Shown: piece by piece, positions 1-10,796 of the stretch
How positions within the stretch are numbered: the first letter of the stretch is position 1
Layout of the letters: the number at the start of each line of letters is the position of its first letter
Origin: [Eubacterium] siraeum
GTDB lineage: Bacteria; Bacillota; Clostridia; Oscillospirales; Ruminococcaceae
Reading direction: 5' to 3'
Length of the DNA stretch: 64,000 nucleotides
NCBI GenBank assembly: GCA_025150425.1
Contig: CP102281.1
Span: 1,550,001 to 1,614,000, forward strand
Program-made: the position numbers and the translations under genes
The notes under the pieces: generated by a model
Told to the model about the DNA's origin: nothing
Database searches by the model: none
What the model saw: only the letters and a program-made list of their open reading frames with translations

Positions 1-188
1 ATCCAAAAAATATCGTCGAGTTTTTCTCTGAGTTGTGCAGATAGATTGGTCATTTTGCTAAATTCTTCTACTTTATTAATATGTAACCAATCGTATATCT
101 GTCCGGCTCTGAATTTTTTCTCGCCCATAGCCAGAATCTTTTCTTCCAGCTCCTCTTTCGACAGCGAAAGAATATCTGTTTTTTCCAT
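1..188 (-). CDS. rlmN: 23S rRNA/tRNA adenine-C2 methyltransferase, N-terminal part
   Basis: Partial gene; the left window edge removes everything after residue 62. The visible start reads MEKTDILSLSKEELEEKI and then FRAGQIYDWLH followed by EEFSKMTNLSAQLREKL, which is the conserved N-terminal region of RlmN, the radical-SAM enzyme that methylates A2503 of 23S rRNA and A37 of some tRNAs. The radical-SAM CxxxCxxC motif lies outside the window. It starts 9 bases after the rsmB stop, in the usual Bacillota order fmt, rsmB, rlmN. The identity rests on this short but characteristic segment and on gene order. Confidence 0.85.
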   Translation of the reverse strand, partial: MEKTDILSLSKEELEEKILAMGEKKFRAGQIYDWLHINKVEEFSKMTNLSAQLREKLDDIFW

Positions 189-197
189 TTATATGTA

Positions 198-1517
198 TTA
201 TTTCACCTTTCTAAGCGTTGCTGTGAAGAAACCGTCGCCGTTCACATCACAGGGAAGCATCGTTCTCTTGTAGCTGTCCTCAAGACCTTTGATGTTAAGA
301 GGAACGACTACCGGCACAAAGTCGCTGTGCTCTTTTAAAAACTCATCAACTATATCGTCATTTTCCGTCCTGCTTACAGTGCAGGTCGAATAAACAAGAG
401 TTCCGCCGGGTTTTACATATTCAGCGGCGTTGTTTATTATCTTCCTCTGTGTATCGGGGAGGGTTTCAAGCTGTTTCATAGGCTTGTACTTTATTTCGGG
501 CTTTCTTCTGATAACGCCGAGTCCTGAACACGGTACATCGCATATCACCCTGTCCGCTTTCGGTATATCGGGGTTGAATTTTGTCGCATCGTTTTCTGCG
601 GCGGTTATAATGGTAAGACCGAGCCGTTTAGCCGTATTTGCAATAACGGAAACTTTTCCGTCGTACAAATCGTAGCTGTATATTCTGCCCCTGTCGTTCA
701 TAATTTCGGCACAGGTGAACGTTTTGCCGCCGGGCGCACTGCAAAGATCCACAACCGTTTCGTTGAACACGGGGGCGGCTATTTTACAGCATATCTGCGA
801 CGAAATATCCTGAATGTGAAACATACCCTTTTTATATGCGGAGCTTTGCTCTATCCCTTTGGTGTTGGCAAGCTCTATGCAGGCATCTATAAGGCTGTTC
901 TTTGCTGCGGATATTCCTTCGGACTCAAGTTCGCCTATAACATCGTCAACCGTGTATCTGACGGTATTTACTCTGGCATATATCGGCGGTCTGCCGAAAC
1001 AGGAGTTTATCATCTGCATTGCTCTTTGCTCGCCAAGCTCGCTGTTCCACTTCTTCACAAGCCATTTCGGGCAGGAATATTCGATAGAGAGCTTTGCTTC
1101 TCCCGTAAGGTTGCCGTAATCTATCTGTTTTTCATTACGCAGAAATGTTCTGAGGATAGCATTAACATAACCCTTTGCCTTTGTACTGTTGCAGTAATCG
1201 CAAAGTGCCACCGATTCGTTCACCGCAGCGCTGTCCGGCACGGAATTCATGAACAGAAGCTGATAGAAGCCCATTCTGAGTATTTCAACGACCGCTGTCT
1301 TTATCTTATCGAATTCGATTCCCGAATAATAGCGTATAAGATAATCGAGCGTCATTCTGCGTTCAAGTACGCCGTAGAAAAGGGCCGCCGAGAAGGCTTT
1401 GTCACGCCTGTCCGCATCATTTTGCGTGAATGCGTGGTCAAGTATTATATTTGAGTATGCTCCCTGCGTATCCATACGGATAAGAAGGTCGAGCGTTATC
1501 TGTCTTGCGGTTTTCAT
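198..1517 (-). CDS. rsmB: 16S rRNA (cytosine-967-C5)-methyltransferase
   Basis: A 439-residue protein of normal RsmB (Sun/Fmu) length. The first ~130 residues are a NusB-like RNA-binding domain; the rest is a Rossmann methyltransferase. The SAM-binding loop VVDLCSAPGGKTF lies near residue 255. The two cysteines of m5C methyltransferases are visible in DVPCSG and in YSTCT near residue 380; in the family one is the nucleophile and the other helps release the product. It follows the zinc protease by 13 bases and precedes rlmN by 9, so it is co-transcribed in the remA-to-rlmN operon. Confidence 0.95.
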   Translation of the reverse strand: MKTARQITLDLLIRMDTQGAYSNIILDHAFTQNDADRRDKAFSAALFYGVLERRMTLDYLIRYYSGIEFDKIKTAVVEILRMGFYQLLFMNSVPDSAAVNESVALCDYCNSTKAKGYVNAILRTFLRNEKQIDYGNLTGEAKLSIEYSCPKWLVKKWNSELGEQRAMQMINSCFGRPPIYARVNTVRYTVDDVIGELESEGISAAKNSLIDACIELANTKGIEQSSAYKKGMFHIQDISSQICCKIAAPVFNETVVDLCSAPGGKTFTCAEIMNDRGRIYSYDLYDGKVSVIANTAKRLGLTIITAAENDATKFNPDIPKADRVICDVPCSGLGVIRRKPEIKYKPMKQLETLPDTQRKIINNAAEYVKPGGTLVYSTCTVSRTENDDIVDEFLKEHSDFVPVVVPLNIKGLEDSYKRTMLPCDVNGDGFFTATLRKVK

Positions 1518-1530
1518 TCATCTCTCCAAA

Positions 1531-2202
1531 TCAATCTCTTCTTGAGCTTGCGATAAGTCTTAAAAGCTGTAATAAAGCCACTGCAAGCGATGCTACATAA
1601 GTCATTGCGGCGGCTGTGAGCGTTTTCTTTGCACCTGTATACTCCGCACCGAACAGTATGCCTTGATTCTTTATTGTGGCAAGCGCTCTGTGGCTTGCGT
1701 TGAACTCAACGGGGAGCGTTATCAGCTGGAACAGCACTATTGCCGCAAAAAGTCCGATGCCTATGCCTCTGAGTATCGGCATATTAAAGACAATACCGAG
1801 TATGAAGAACAGTATCCACGCCGATGAGCCGAACTGTGCAACTGGAAGAATCGCCATTCTTATTCTTATAGGAGTGTAGTTTTCGGCATACTGTATCGCA
1901 TGACCGACCTCGTGAGCCGCAACTCCGATAGCTCCGACAGATACGCTGTCATAAACGGGAGCCGAAAGAGCAACGGTGTTTGTCCTGGGGTCGTAATGGT
2001 CGGTAAGCTCTCCCGATACTCTTGTTACCTGAACGTTGTAAAGTCCGTTGCTGTCAAGAATCTGTCTTGCTATATCTGCGGCGGACATTCCTCTTGAGCT
2101 TGGCATCTTGTTGTATTTTCTGAAAGTACCTTTTACATTGATTGAGGTGAATATAGAAAAGATAAAGGCTGCTATCAGCAGTAAATAAAGTATAAATTCC
2201 AT
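1531..2202 (-). CDS. YugP-type membrane zinc metallopeptidase
   Basis: A 223-residue protein of the zinc peptidase family typified by B. subtilis YugP. A hydrophobic N-terminal segment (residues 1-18) is followed by a soluble part and the zinc motif AAHEVGHAIQYAE, where the two His ligands and the Glu of HExxH are intact. Two further hydrophobic segments follow (about residues 120-165), and one more near residue 200. It is expected in the membrane with the active site close to it. It sits between fmt and rsmB with gaps of 27 and 13 bases, so it shares the translation/rRNA-modification operon. Its substrate is not known from the sequence. Confidence 0.88.
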   Translation of the reverse strand: MEFILYLLLIAAFIFSIFTSINVKGTFRKYNKMPSSRGMSAADIARQILDSNGLYNVQVTRVSGELTDHYDPRTNTVALSAPVYDSVSVGAIGVAAHEVGHAIQYAENYTPIRIRMAILPVAQFGSSAWILFFILGIVFNMPILRGIGIGLFAAIVLFQLITLPVEFNASHRALATIKNQGILFGAEYTGAKKTLTAAAMTYVASLAVALLQLLRLIASSRRD

Positions 2203-2229
2203 ATCCGTTCTCCTTTCCGTTTGACACTA

Positions 2230-3165
2230 TCAGTTCAACACAGTGTCACGCTGTAGCTTGTTGCCGTTCAGAAAGCTTGCGGTATTCATACGCTTTCCGC
2301 CCTCTCCCTGAACATCGGTAAATCTTATACATTTCTTGTCGCCGCATACTACGGTGAGGTCGTTTTCGTTCACGACAGTTCCGCACGGCTTATCGGAGGT
2401 AATATCTGTCATAACCGCAAAGTAAACCTTTAATCTTTTATCTCCTATAAAAGTATAGGCACAGGGCGACGGTGACATACCTCTTATGAAATTATATACA
2501 TCAATTGCATTTTTTGAGAAGTCTATCCTGCACATTTCTTTCGTGATGAGACCTGCGTAGCACGAAAGGCTGTCATCCTGAGGTACAGGCTTTATCGTAC
2601 CCTCCTCGCAGGCCTTCAGCGTTTCGATTATAAGCTCTCCGCCTGTTGCCGCAAGGCTGTCGTGAAGCTCTCCGCCGGTCATATCGGGAGTAATCTTAAC
2701 CGACCTGCTCATCAGCATATCGCCCGTATCAAGTCCCTTTGCCATAAGCATTGTTGTAACTCCGCTTTCTGTTTCGCCATCTATGATGCACTTCTGGATA
2801 GGTGCGGCACCTCTGTATTTGGGCAGAAGCGAAGCGTGTATATTGATGCACTTGTACTTCGGAAGCTCAAGTATGCTTTCGGGAAGAAGCTGACCGTAAG
2901 CCGCCACCACGATGCAGTCCGGAGCAAGCTGTTTAAGAAGCTCGAGCGACTTCTCAGCATCCTCGCCCTTTCTGAGCGACAGAGGCTGATATACGGGGAT
3001 ACCGTACTTTTCGGCGCACTCCTTTACGGGAGGTGCCTGCATCTTCTTTCCTCTGTTCTTAGGCTTGTCGGGCTGTGTGAATACAGCCATAACATTATGA
3101 TGCTTGTGTAACTCCTCCAGTGCCGATACGGCGAAATCCGGAGTACCCATAAATACTATGTTCAA
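2230..3165 (-). CDS. fmt: methionyl-tRNA formyltransferase
   Basis: 311 residues, normal length. Formylates the methionine on initiator tRNA using 10-formyl-THF. The N-terminal formyltransferase domain starts MNIVFMGTPDFAVSALE. The catalytic region reads INIHASLLPKYRGAAPIQ, with the Asn and His of the active site, followed by the conserved region GVTTMLMAKGLDTGDML. The C-terminal ~100 residues are the smaller OB-like tRNA-binding domain. It lies 12 bases after def, the enzyme that removes the same formyl group, which is the standard pairing. Confidence 0.97.
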   Translation of the reverse strand: MNIVFMGTPDFAVSALEELHKHHNVMAVFTQPDKPKNRGKKMQAPPVKECAEKYGIPVYQPLSLRKGEDAEKSLELLKQLAPDCIVVAAYGQLLPESILELPKYKCINIHASLLPKYRGAAPIQKCIIDGETESGVTTMLMAKGLDTGDMLMSRSVKITPDMTGGELHDSLAATGGELIIETLKACEEGTIKPVPQDDSLSCYAGLITKEMCRIDFSKNAIDVYNFIRGMSPSPCAYTFIGDKRLKVYFAVMTDITSDKPCGTVVNENDLTVVCGDKKCIRFTDVQGEGGKRMNTASFLNGNKLQRDTVLN

Positions 3166-3177
3166 ATGATTTCCCCC

Positions 3178-3660
3178 TTACTTTTTACGTTCCTCAAGCT
3201 GTTCGGAAGTCAGCAGTTCATCTGCCTTATCGGTAAACAGAATACCGCTCAGATGGTCGATTTCGTGACACAGAGCTATCGCTAAAAGCTCTGTACCCTC
3301 AATATCAAATTCTTTGCCATATCTGTCCTGTGCCTTTACCTTTACCTTTGCGGGTCTGTCAACATATCCCCACATACCCGGCAGTGAAAGACAGCCCTCA
3401 AGCTCGTGCTGTTTGCCTTTCATAGATGTGATAACAGGGTTTATAAGCTCGATTTTTCCGTGTTCGTCGCCTACATCTATGACCACAACTCTCCTCAGTA
3501 CGCTTATCTGAGGTGCGGCAAGACCTACGCCGTTTGCCTCCTGCATTGTTTCGTACATATCGTCAAGCATCGTCCACAGCTTATCGTCAAATACGGTAAC
3601 GTCCTTACATCTTTTTCTCAGCGATTCGTCGCCGTCCTTAGCTATTATTCTCTTTGCCAT
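3178..3660 (-). CDS. def: peptide deformylase
   Basis: 160 residues. Removes the N-formyl group from nascent proteins. All three family motifs are present: NGVGLAAPQ (motif 1), EGCLSLPG (motif 2, with the metal-binding Cys), and [14 protein letters not shown] (motif 3, HExDH with two His ligands and the catalytic Glu). Lies between priA and fmt in the operon with short gaps. Confidence 0.97.
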   Translation of the reverse strand: MAKRIIAKDGDESLRKRCKDVTVFDDKLWTMLDDMYETMQEANGVGLAAPQISVLRRVVVIDVGDEHGKIELINPVITSMKGKQHELEGCLSLPGMWGYVDRPAKVKVKAQDRYGKEFDIEGTELLAIALCHEIDHLSGILFTDKADELLTSEQLEERKK

Positions 3661-3681
3661 TTCAAAAATCCTTTCTTTTGT

Positions 3682-6156
3682 TTATATAATCTCGCCGTTC
3701 ATATCGGCGAAGAAGCTGACTTTATCAAGTGCAGGTGATTTATATGCATCAAGCAGTGTAGCCTGCATTACCGACCTGAACTCTTTATTATTCTTACATT
3801 TTATAATGATACGATAGCGGTACTTGCCGTTTACCTTTGCCACCGAGCAGGCGGACGGTCCAAGCACTCTTATAGGGATACCGTGACCCTCAAGATTTTT
3901 CATAAACAGCTTTACGAAGCTGTCAGAGCCTTTTTTGCAGACCGCTTCATCAACCGATGAAAGCCCTATTTCGCATATATCGCAGTACGGCGGAAACAAC
4001 AGTGCTTTTCTTATCTCGCATTCCTGTCTGAAAAACTCATCGTAATTCTGGTCAGCCGCAAGATTAAGAACATAATGTTCGGGAGAAAAGGTCTGCAGAT
4101 ACGCTCTGCCTTTTTTTGAGCCTCTGCCGCATCTTCCGACCACCTGTGTTATAAGCGAAAACGTCTTTTCATAACCGAGATAATCGCCTGCGTAAAGCGA
4201 TTTATCTATCAGCAGTACGCCGACAAGCGTCACATTCTCAAAATCAAGCCCTTTTGCTATCATCTGAGTGCCGACCATAATATCATACTCGCCGTTTTTG
4301 AATTTATCGAAATTCTTTTCGTATGAAAACTTGCTCATCGTGGTATCTGCGTCCATACGCAATACTCTGGCAGACGGAAACAATGTCGATATTTCATCTT
4401 CTATACGCTGTGTTCCTGTACCTGTGCTGTATATGAACTTCGAGCCGCACGATTTGCATTTTCCTGTGAATACCTCGGTATAGCCGCAATAGTGACATAT
4501 CATGCAATTGTTCGTCTTATGATATGTAAGAGGAATATTGCAGTTGGGGCATTTATACACCTCGCCGCACTTTATGCAGTTCATATAGGTGTTGTAGCCT
4601 CTGCGGTTAAGCAGAAGTATCGTCTGCTCTCCTCTTTGCAGATTATTCTTTATCTCATCGGCAAGCGCCCTGCTGAAATTGGAACGGTTACCGGTTTCGA
4701 CCTCGACCTTCATATCGACAAGATACACATCGGGAAGTACCGGCTGGCTGTAACGCTTTTTCATCTCAAACAGCTTGTATCTGCCGATTGACGCAAAGTA
4801 TGCGCTTTCAAGGCTTGGAGTTGCAGATGCTAAAAGAAGCGTGGCATTATGATAAAAGCATCTCTGCTTTGCTATGCTCCTTGCCTGATAACGTGGAGAT
4901 TTTTCGGATTTATAGGTATGCTCGCCCTCTTCGTCAATAACGATTATACCGATGTTGTCAAGCGGTGCGAATACGGCACTTCTTGTACCTATGACTATCC
5001 TTGCCTCGCCTTTTTCGATACGCTTGTACTCATCTGTCCTCTGACCGAGAGAAAGGTTGCTGTGTATTACCGCAACGTTACTTCCGAAAAGATCGGTAAA
5101 ATTTCTCACCATCTGAGGAGTGAGCGATATTTCGGGAACGAGCATAAGAGCTGTTTTCCCTTGTTTTAACGCCTTGTCGATAAGCTTTAAGAAAACGGTG
5201 GTCTTGCCGCTTCCGGTAACGCCTTTAAGCAAGGCGCACTGCGGCTTGCCGCTGTCCATAAGCTCGGACATTCCGCTGTATACGGCGGACTGTTCATCGG
5301 ACAGCACTATATCGTCAATGCTCCTTACCGCCTTTGCTCCTGCTGTAAGCGAGCGGGAAACTTCATTGTCAAAGCATTCTACAATGCCGTTTTTCTCCAT
5401 ATTGTTAATAACGGCGGATGTTACAACGCAATTATAGCATACTTCCTTTACCGATGCGGAATCGGCATCCGTCAGAAAATCGGCTACCTTTTTCTGCTTT
5501 GCGGTAAGGGGCTTTCCGCCTTTGTCGGCATACTCGCCGCTGAGATAGCTGTCTGTCAGCCTGACGTTTTTTTCGGTTTCACTGCCTACTCTCTGCTTTA
5601 TAATATCAAGCGAAACAAGTACGCTTTTTTCCGAAAGACGCCCAATCAGCTTTTTCTGCTGTTCGTCAAAGCCGTATTCTATCATATCGTTAAGCTCTCT
5701 GTCACTTTTACAGCCGAGGAGCATAGCCGATACCGCCTGCTCCGCAGGTTCAAGAGCAAAGCTGTCCGGAGCTTTTCTGAACTCATCGCTTATGGCATAT
5801 CTCTGAGATACATTCAGAGCCATACCTCCGGGCAGGATAGTCTTTACTGCATCAAAATAGGTACAGAAGGTATTGTCCTTCAGCCAGTGCATAAGACGCA
5901 GAGCCTCGTCACCCAGTATCACTCCGTCATTTATAACGCAGTATATATCCTTGAGCCGTCCGTAATCCGCATTCTGCTTAAAGCCGGTCACAAGGCCGAC
6001 ACGCTTCTTACCGCCTTTGCCGAACGGCACGATAACACGCTGACCTATGCTGACCTTAGCTCCTTGCGGAAGATAATAATCAAACTCGTTATCAAAGCTG
6101 TAAAGTGCCTTATCGACTACTACCGATACGATAGCCTTATCATAGCGGCCGCTCAT
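3682..6156 (-). CDS. priA: primosomal helicase PriA
   Basis: 824 residues. Restarts stalled replication forks by recognising fork structures and loading the helicase. An N-terminal DNA-binding domain (about 1-110) precedes a superfamily 2 helicase core: Walker A GVTGSGKTT near residue 315 and a motif II reading IVIDEEGEHTYKS. Eight cysteines of the two zinc modules are visible in CIKCGEVYKCPNCN, MICHYCGY and GKCKSCGS. The helicase C-terminal motifs GTQMIAKGLDF and QVVGRCGRG follow. In motif II the usual DEEH is DEEG with His two residues later; the alignment suggests a lineage variant. The start codon overlaps the gmk stop by one base (TAATG), implying translational coupling. Confidence 0.96.
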   Translation of the reverse strand: MSGRYDKAIVSVVVDKALYSFDNEFDYYLPQGAKVSIGQRVIVPFGKGGKKRVGLVTGFKQNADYGRLKDIYCVINDGVILGDEALRLMHWLKDNTFCTYFDAVKTILPGGMALNVSQRYAISDEFRKAPDSFALEPAEQAVSAMLLGCKSDRELNDMIEYGFDEQQKKLIGRLSEKSVLVSLDIIKQRVGSETEKNVRLTDSYLSGEYADKGGKPLTAKQKKVADFLTDADSASVKEVCYNCVVTSAVINNMEKNGIVECFDNEVSRSLTAGAKAVRSIDDIVLSDEQSAVYSGMSELMDSGKPQCALLKGVTGSGKTTVFLKLIDKALKQGKTALMLVPEISLTPQMVRNFTDLFGSNVAVIHSNLSLGQRTDEYKRIEKGEARIVIGTRSAVFAPLDNIGIIVIDEEGEHTYKSEKSPRYQARSIAKQRCFYHNATLLLASATPSLESAYFASIGRYKLFEMKKRYSQPVLPDVYLVDMKVEVETGNRSNFSRALADEIKNNLQRGEQTILLLNRRGYNTYMNCIKCGEVYKCPNCNIPLTYHKTNNCMICHYCGYTEVFTGKCKSCGSKFIYSTGTGTQRIEDEISTLFPSARVLRMDADTTMSKFSYEKNFDKFKNGEYDIMVGTQMIAKGLDFENVTLVGVLLIDKSLYAGDYLGYEKTFSLITQVVGRCGRGSKKGRAYLQTFSPEHYVLNLAADQNYDEFFRQECEIRKALLFPPYCDICEIGLSSVDEAVCKKGSDSFVKLFMKNLEGHGIPIRVLGPSACSVAKVNGKYRYRIIIKCKNNKEFRSVMQATLLDAYKSPALDKVSFFADMNGEII

Positions 6157-6761
6157 TATGACTTCTTGATTTCCTCAAGTAACGAAAGTGAACGCTTCGT
6201 GTTCATCTTTTCCGCAAGGATAACGGTATTCACATCATCTACCGCCTTTTCAAGCTCGCCGTTTACTACAAGATAATCAAACTTGTCTGCAAACTGAAGC
6301 TCGTTTCTTGCCTGCGCTATTCTTGCGGCGATAGTTTCTTCCGTTTCGGTGCCTCTTTTTCTGAGTCTTCTTTCAAGCTCGCTCATTGAGGGCGGAAGTA
6401 TGAATATAAGCACGCATTCGGGGAATATCTTCTTTATATTCATCGCACCCTCGACCTCAATTTTGAGTATTACGTCCCTGCCCTGTTCAAGCATATCCGT
6501 AACGGCTTTCTTAGGCGTGCCGTAATAGTTGCCGCAATACTGCGTGTATTCAAGCACTTCACCGTTTGCTATCATCTTTTCAAATGCGTCAGTAGTCGTG
6601 AAGTGATAGCTTACTCCGTCAATTTCGCCCTCACGCATCGCTCTAGTGGTAGCGGAAACCGACTGTGTAAGATTCGAGTTTTTCTTGTAAAGCTGTTCAA
6701 GTATCGTATCCTTGCCGCAACCCGACGGTGCAGAAATTACTATAGGCAATCCTTTGTTCAT
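6156..6761 (-). CDS. gmk: guanylate kinase
   Basis: Phosphorylates GMP to GDP. The chosen start gives 201 residues beginning MNKGLPIVISAPSGCGKDT, with the P-loop immediately at the N-terminus as in the family; a GGGGGAAG ribosome binding site lies 6 bases upstream. A longer start at 6785 would add 8 residues but has a poorly placed Shine-Dalgarno and overlaps remA. The GMP-binding segment VSATTRAMREGEIDGVSYHF starts near residue 33. It overlaps priA by one base. The usual rpoZ and coaBC between gmk and priA are absent. Confidence 0.95.
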   Translation of the reverse strand: MNKGLPIVISAPSGCGKDTILEQLYKKNSNLTQSVSATTRAMREGEIDGVSYHFTTTDAFEKMIANGEVLEYTQYCGNYYGTPKKAVTDMLEQGRDVILKIEVEGAMNIKKIFPECVLIFILPPSMSELERRLRKRGTETEETIAARIAQARNELQFADKFDYLVVNGELEKAVDDVNTVILAEKMNTKRSLSLLEEIKKS

Positions 6762-6777
6762 ACTGTTCTTCCCCCTG

Positions 6778-7026
6778 TTATTCATTTACCTCTTCACCTG
6801 CGGTTATGCCTGTGAAATGCGATATATCAAGTGCCGACAGGACTACATGGTTGCTGTCGGTTATTATGACGGTTTTGGTTTTCTTGCCGCAGGTCGCATC
6901 TATGGCAGTGTTGTTATCCTTTGCCGCCGATATGATACGCTTTACCGGTGCGGCATCGGCACTCACAGCAGCTATTACCCTGTCGGAATTGACGGTGTTG
7001 CCGTAGCCTATATTTATAAGCTTCAT
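6778..7026 (-). CDS. remA: RemA-family regulator (DUF370)
   Basis: 82 residues beginning [21 protein letters not shown], with [14 protein letters not shown] and [20 protein letters not shown], the signature of the RemA/DUF370 family. In B. subtilis RemA is a DNA-binding activator of matrix and osmoprotection genes; here it is the first gene of the gmk-priA-def-fmt operon, its usual clostridial neighbourhood. The C-terminal ~10 residues are less conserved. The target genes in this organism cannot be read from the sequence. Confidence 0.9.
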   Translation of the reverse strand: MKLINIGYGNTVNSDRVIAAVSADAAPVKRIISAAKDNNTAIDATCGKKTKTVIITDSNHVVLSALDISHFTGITAGEEVNE

Positions 7027-7060
7027 ACGCTCTCCTTTTCGCTTTAAATCATAGTTTGTT

Positions 7061-7088
7061 ATTATATCACCCTTATGTGATAATTCAA
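7061..7088 (-). promoter_or_regulatory. sigma-A promoter of the remA-rlmN operon
   Basis: On the minus strand TTGAAT (7083-7088) and TATAAT (7061-7066) are separated by 16 bases, ending 35 bases before the remA start. The preceding tgt gene ends at 7095 without a clear terminator, so some read-through from the queuosine operon is possible. Confidence 0.7.
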
Positions 7089-7094
7089 AGAAAA

Positions 7095-9335
<2,241 letters not shown>

Positions 9336-9339
<4 letters not shown>

Positions 9340-10367
9340 ATTATTATCATACTGTCGCCGAAGCTGAAGAAACGGTATTTCTCCTGTATCGCAACATTAT
9401 AAGCGTTGAGTGTCTTTTCCCTGCCTAAGAATGCGCTTACAAGCATTATAAGCGTACTTTCGGGAAGGTGGAAATTCGTTATAAGTCCGTCTATTGCTTT
9501 AAACTCATAGCCGGGGTAAATGAATATTCCCGTATCATGCGAGCAGGCTTTGATCTCGCCGTTAGGGTCAAGCGATGCGGCTGATTCGAGTGTACGACAG
9601 CTTGTGGTGCCTACTGAAATGACACGTCCTCCACGCTCTCTGCAAGCCTTTATCTTATCGGCGGTTTCCTGCGGTATAGAGTAATGCTCAACGTGCATCT
9701 TATGATCGAGTATATTATCCTCTTTTACGGGACGGAAAGTACCAAGTCCGACGTGGAGCGTTACAAAAGCTGTATCAACACCTTTTTCACGGAGCTTTGC
9801 AAACACGTTTTCGGTGAAGTGAAGTCCAGCAGTAGGAGCGGCGGCAGAGCCTACCTCGTGAGAATAGATGGTATTGTATCTGTCCTTATCCTTCAGCTTT
9901 TCGGTAATATAAGGAGGCAGCGGCATCTGACCGATACGGTCAAGCACTTCAAATATGCTGTCGCCGTCATAGGTAAACTCGGCTATCCTATCGCCACCCT
10001 CGGCATAGTCGACTATCTCGGCTGTCAGAATGCCCGAAAAGTCGACCTTTGTACCGATTTTAAGTCTTTTGCCGGGTTTGACCATAACCTCCCAGCGATT
10101 ATGTGAAATCTGGTGAAGAAGCAGGAACTGCACTGCCGCACCCGTTTCCTGCTTTACGCCGTAAAGTCTTGCAGGGAAAACCTTTGAGTCATTGAGAACG
10201 AGCAGGTCACCCTTTTCAAGATAATCGCATATATTATAAAAGCGGTCATGTGTTATTTTGCCGCTTTTGCGGTCAATTTTCATAAGCCGTGAGCTGTCAC
10301 GAGGCTCAAGCGGAGTCTGTGCGATAAGCTCCTGCGGCAAGTCATAATAAAAATCCGATTTAAGCAT
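9336..10367 (-). CDS. queA: S-adenosylmethionine:tRNA ribosyltransferase-isomerase
   Basis: Forms epoxyqueuosine in tRNA by transferring and isomerising ribosyl from SAM. The chosen start (343 residues, [20 protein letters not shown]) is the family N-terminus and has AGAGG 7 bases upstream; the 50 extra codons of the longest frame are leader. Conserved segments seen: [63 protein letters not shown] and [19 protein letters not shown]. First gene of the queA-phosphoesterase-tgt operon. Confidence 0.97.
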
Positions 10368-10431
10368 TGTTTTTCCTCTGTTTTTTGCGTTTTTCACGCA
10401 TTTTTTCTTTCTGGATATTGCATACTGTTTT

Positions 10432-10460
10432 ATAATAACACATTTACGAAAAAAAATCAA
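10432..10460 (-). promoter_or_regulatory. probable promoter of the queA operon
   Basis: Minus-strand TTGATT (10455-10460), 17-base spacer, TATTAT (10432-10437), 64 bases upstream of the queA start. Divergent from the lysine-operon promoter at 10483. No preQ1 riboswitch was recognised in the short leader. Confidence 0.5.
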
Positions 10461-10482
10461 ATTATTTTTTACCGCTTCGCCA

Positions 10483-10509
10483 TTGACAAACAGCAATAAA
10501 TATGATAAT
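10483..10509 (+). promoter_or_regulatory. promoter of the lysine biosynthesis operon
   Basis: A consensus TTGACA at 10483-10488 is followed by GATAAT at 10504-10509 (15-base spacer) or TAATAT at 10506 (17-base spacer). It lies just upstream of the lysine riboswitch. Confidence 0.7.
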
Positions 10510-10519
10510 ATAAACAAAG

Positions 10520-10700
10520 CAGGTAGAGGTGCGATTAAAGAAAAGTACCCGTTGCGTCAATCTGCCGACAGATTGCAGCGGGAAAAGGCTTTGTCGCCGA
10601 AGAACATAAGTGTCGGAGCTTATGTATCTGGTCGTGTGTCTAATATATGCACGATTGTCATCAAGCGGTTAAGCTGTAGGTGGAGAGCTATCACACAACT
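10520..10700 (+). promoter_or_regulatory. lysine riboswitch (L-box)
   Basis: The leader of asd-dapA-dapB holds the conserved L-box pieces in order: AGAGGTGCG at 10525-10533, GTCGCCGAAG near 10573-10582, CTGGTCG near 10628, GATTGTCATC near 10653, and GGTGGAGAGCTATC near 10679-10692. The closing P1 helix pairs GGTAG (10522-10526) with CTATC (10688-10692), including one G-U pair. A Rho-independent terminator follows. The family senses lysine and ends transcription when lysine is plentiful, consistent with the lysine genes downstream. Confidence 0.92.
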
Positions 10701-10717
10701 TTATCACATCTGCATAC

Positions 10718-10754
10718 AAAGCCGCCTGTAATCATTTTTACAAGCGGCTTTTTT
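10718..10754 (+). terminator. riboswitch-controlled terminator
   Basis: Stem AAAGCCGC (10718-10725) with GCGGCTTT, extended by TGTAA/TTACA across one mismatch, followed by a run of T. It sits between the L-box and the asd start, the expected place for the expression platform. Confidence 0.88.
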
Positions 10755-10796
10755 AAGAAAATATGCTAAAAGCAAAAAAGAAGGATGGAAACTAAA

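Noticed and set aside
816-1454. 212-codon frame antisense to rsmB
   Set aside because: Shadow of a well-supported gene, with no recognised domains.
10483-10731. 82-codon plus-strand frame
   Set aside because: It overlies the promoter and lysine riboswitch; no ribosome binding site and no protein similarity recognised.
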